DNA of 5,366 bases from Bacillota bacterium (GTDB lineage Bacteria; Bacillota; UBA4882; UBA8346). The stretch covers positions 1 through 5,366 of the forward strand of contig DNPP01000287.1 of NCBI GenBank assembly GCA_003501365.1. The letters run 5' to 3'. This document shows, one piece after another, positions 4,656 through 5,366 of the stretch; within the stretch, counting starts at the first letter, position 1, and every line of letters begins with the position of its first letter. A program made the position numbers and the translations under genes. The notes beneath the pieces were generated by a model, which made no database searches, was not told the origin of the DNA, and saw nothing but the letters and a program-made list of their open reading frames with translations.

Positions 4656-5189
4656 ATGGTAAATGAGAGTAACGAAATTTGGACCGTCAATGAAGTGGCG
4701 GAATACTTAAGAATGAATCCGATGACTATATACCGGCTGGCACAACAGGGCAGACTTCCGGCCAGCAAAGTTTTGGGTTGCTGGCGTTTTAAAAGGCAAG
4801 AGATAGAGTCTTGGCTAAAGGATCAGGAATTTCAACCATCCAAAGTATTGGTCATCGATGATGACCCGCTTATTGGAGATACCATTAAAAATGCCTTGGC
4901 GAAAAAGCATACGGTAGTCGCAGTGGAAACCGGCAAGGAAGCCCTCGAGGCATTGGAACGTCAAAAATTCAACTTAATCTATCTGGCCCTTAGTTTACCC
5001 GATATTGACGGTCTATCCTTATACAAAAGGATTATCGGCTTGGGAAGGAATATCCCGGTAGTGGTTATCACCGCTTCAACCGATGGTGACTTATTATCCA
5101 GGATGGTTAACCAAGGGGTTCAGTTTGTATTAAACAAACCGTTTACCATTGACGAAGTACAACAAATGTTAAGTTTCATTAAGGTGTGA
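4656..5189 (+). CDS. Excisionase-type HTH fused to a pseudo-receiver domain
   Basis: A 177-residue protein with an N-terminal MerR/excisionase-like DNA-binding domain (about 8-57, pattern WTVNEVAEYLRMNPMTIYRL, then GRLPASKV and a WRF wing) and a C-terminal response-regulator receiver (about 62-177). The order is the reverse of usual regulators, which carry the receiver first. The receiver keeps the acidic cluster Asp68-Asp70, Thr139 and Lys161, but the phosphoacceptor position in NLIYLALSLPDIDG is Ala111 (codon GCC at 4986-4988) where Asp is expected. Normal phosphorylation should be impossible, so it may be a constitutive or protein-interaction-controlled regulator. The ATG at 4656 is chosen because GAGAGGTG lies 6 bases upstream; an in-frame ATG at 4584 lies at the predicted transcript start. 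The following gene begins 5 bases after the stop. Target DNA is unknown. Confidence 0.9.
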   Translation: MVNESNEIWTVNEVAEYLRMNPMTIYRLAQQGRLPASKVLGCWRFKRQEIESWLKDQEFQPSKVLVIDDDPLIGDTIKNALAKKHTVVAVETGKEALEALERQKFNLIYLALSLPDIDGLSLYKRIIGLGRNIPVVVITASTDGDLLSRMVNQGVQFVLNKPFTIDEVQQMLSFIKV

Positions 5190-5194
5190 GACAG

Positions 5195-5366
5195 ATGTTT
5201 GGCCTTTCGAAAAAAGTCTTAATTTTAACCTCGTTACCACTGTTATTAATCATCATGGTCGGTTTTATTTATATCTTCAGCCCTATTCCCGTTAAACCAA
5301 AACGGATCGGAGTCCTTTTTTATCAAAACAATCCTACTACCCTTCCAAGACACCTCTCCGGACAAT
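5195..5366 (+). CDS. Start of a membrane-anchored or exported protein, possibly substrate-binding-like (cut by window end)
   Basis: The first 57 residues are visible. The ATG at 5195 has AAGGTG 8 bases upstream, overlapping the end of the HTH-receiver gene, and the gap between the two genes is 5 bases, so they are probably co-transcribed. The sequence begins with MFGLSKK, then a single hydrophobic segment (about 8-29) that is a signal anchor or uncleaved signal peptide, without a lipobox cysteine. After it, KRIGVLFYQNNP resembles the first strand of ABC-type substrate-binding proteins (PF04392-like, 'kIGVl'). That similarity is short. Such a domain may also be the sensor part of a kinase or cyclase, which would fit a regulatory neighbour. 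Confidence 0.6.
   Translation, partial: MFGLSKKVLILTSLPLLLIIMVGFIYIFSPIPVKPKRIGVLFYQNNPTTLPRHLSGQ

Overview
The window looks like part of the chromosome of an anaerobic Gram-positive bacterium of the Clostridia class (Peptococcaceae or Syntrophomonas type). The signs are A+T-rich spacers, strong AGGAGG-type ribosome binding sites, frequent GTG and TTG starts, an IscR-like Rrf2 regulator and a membrane polyferredoxin. This placement is inferred from gene content and style, not from a database match. Almost everything here is sensory or regulatory.

Region 1 (1-2620, minus strand) is a tight three-gene operon. In transcription order it encodes a membrane-anchored TPR protein, an OmpR-family response regulator and a HAMP-type sensor histidine kinase. 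The kinase is cut by the left window edge inside its ATP-binding domain. The gaps between the genes are 4 and 0 bases, so translation is probably coupled.

Region 2 (2621-3040) is a divergent regulatory spacer. It holds a candidate promoter for the TPR operon overlapping an operator-like sequence, two copies of a hairpin-forming repeat 69 bases apart, and a good promoter for the Rrf2 gene.

Region 3 (3041-4238) has two convergent genes: an Rrf2/IscR-type regulator with three cysteines (plus) and a NapH/YccM-type membrane polyferredoxin (minus). Only 4 bases separate their stop codons. The polyferredoxin has a near-consensus promoter with a perfect 21-base palindrome of CsoR/RcnR type at the predicted transcription start. 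A weaker relative of this palindrome overlaps the TPR operon promoter. Both units may therefore answer to one metal-, sulfur- or aldehyde-sensing repressor encoded elsewhere.

Region 4 (4239-4655) has no convincing protein gene. It contains a consensus minus-strand promoter and, about 160 bases downstream, a minus-strand intrinsic terminator. Together they define a possible small RNA of about 200 nt carrying an anti-Shine-Dalgarno CCUCCU stretch. The -35 box of this promoter is shared, on the opposite strand, with a promoter for the next gene.

Region 5 (4656-5366, plus strand) encodes an excisionase-type HTH domain fused to a receiver domain whose phosphoacceptor aspartate is replaced by alanine. 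It is followed closely by the start of a membrane-anchored or exported protein that may be substrate-binding-like, cut by the right window edge. The strongest leads are the pseudo-receiver fusion, the predicted small RNA and the pair of related operators.
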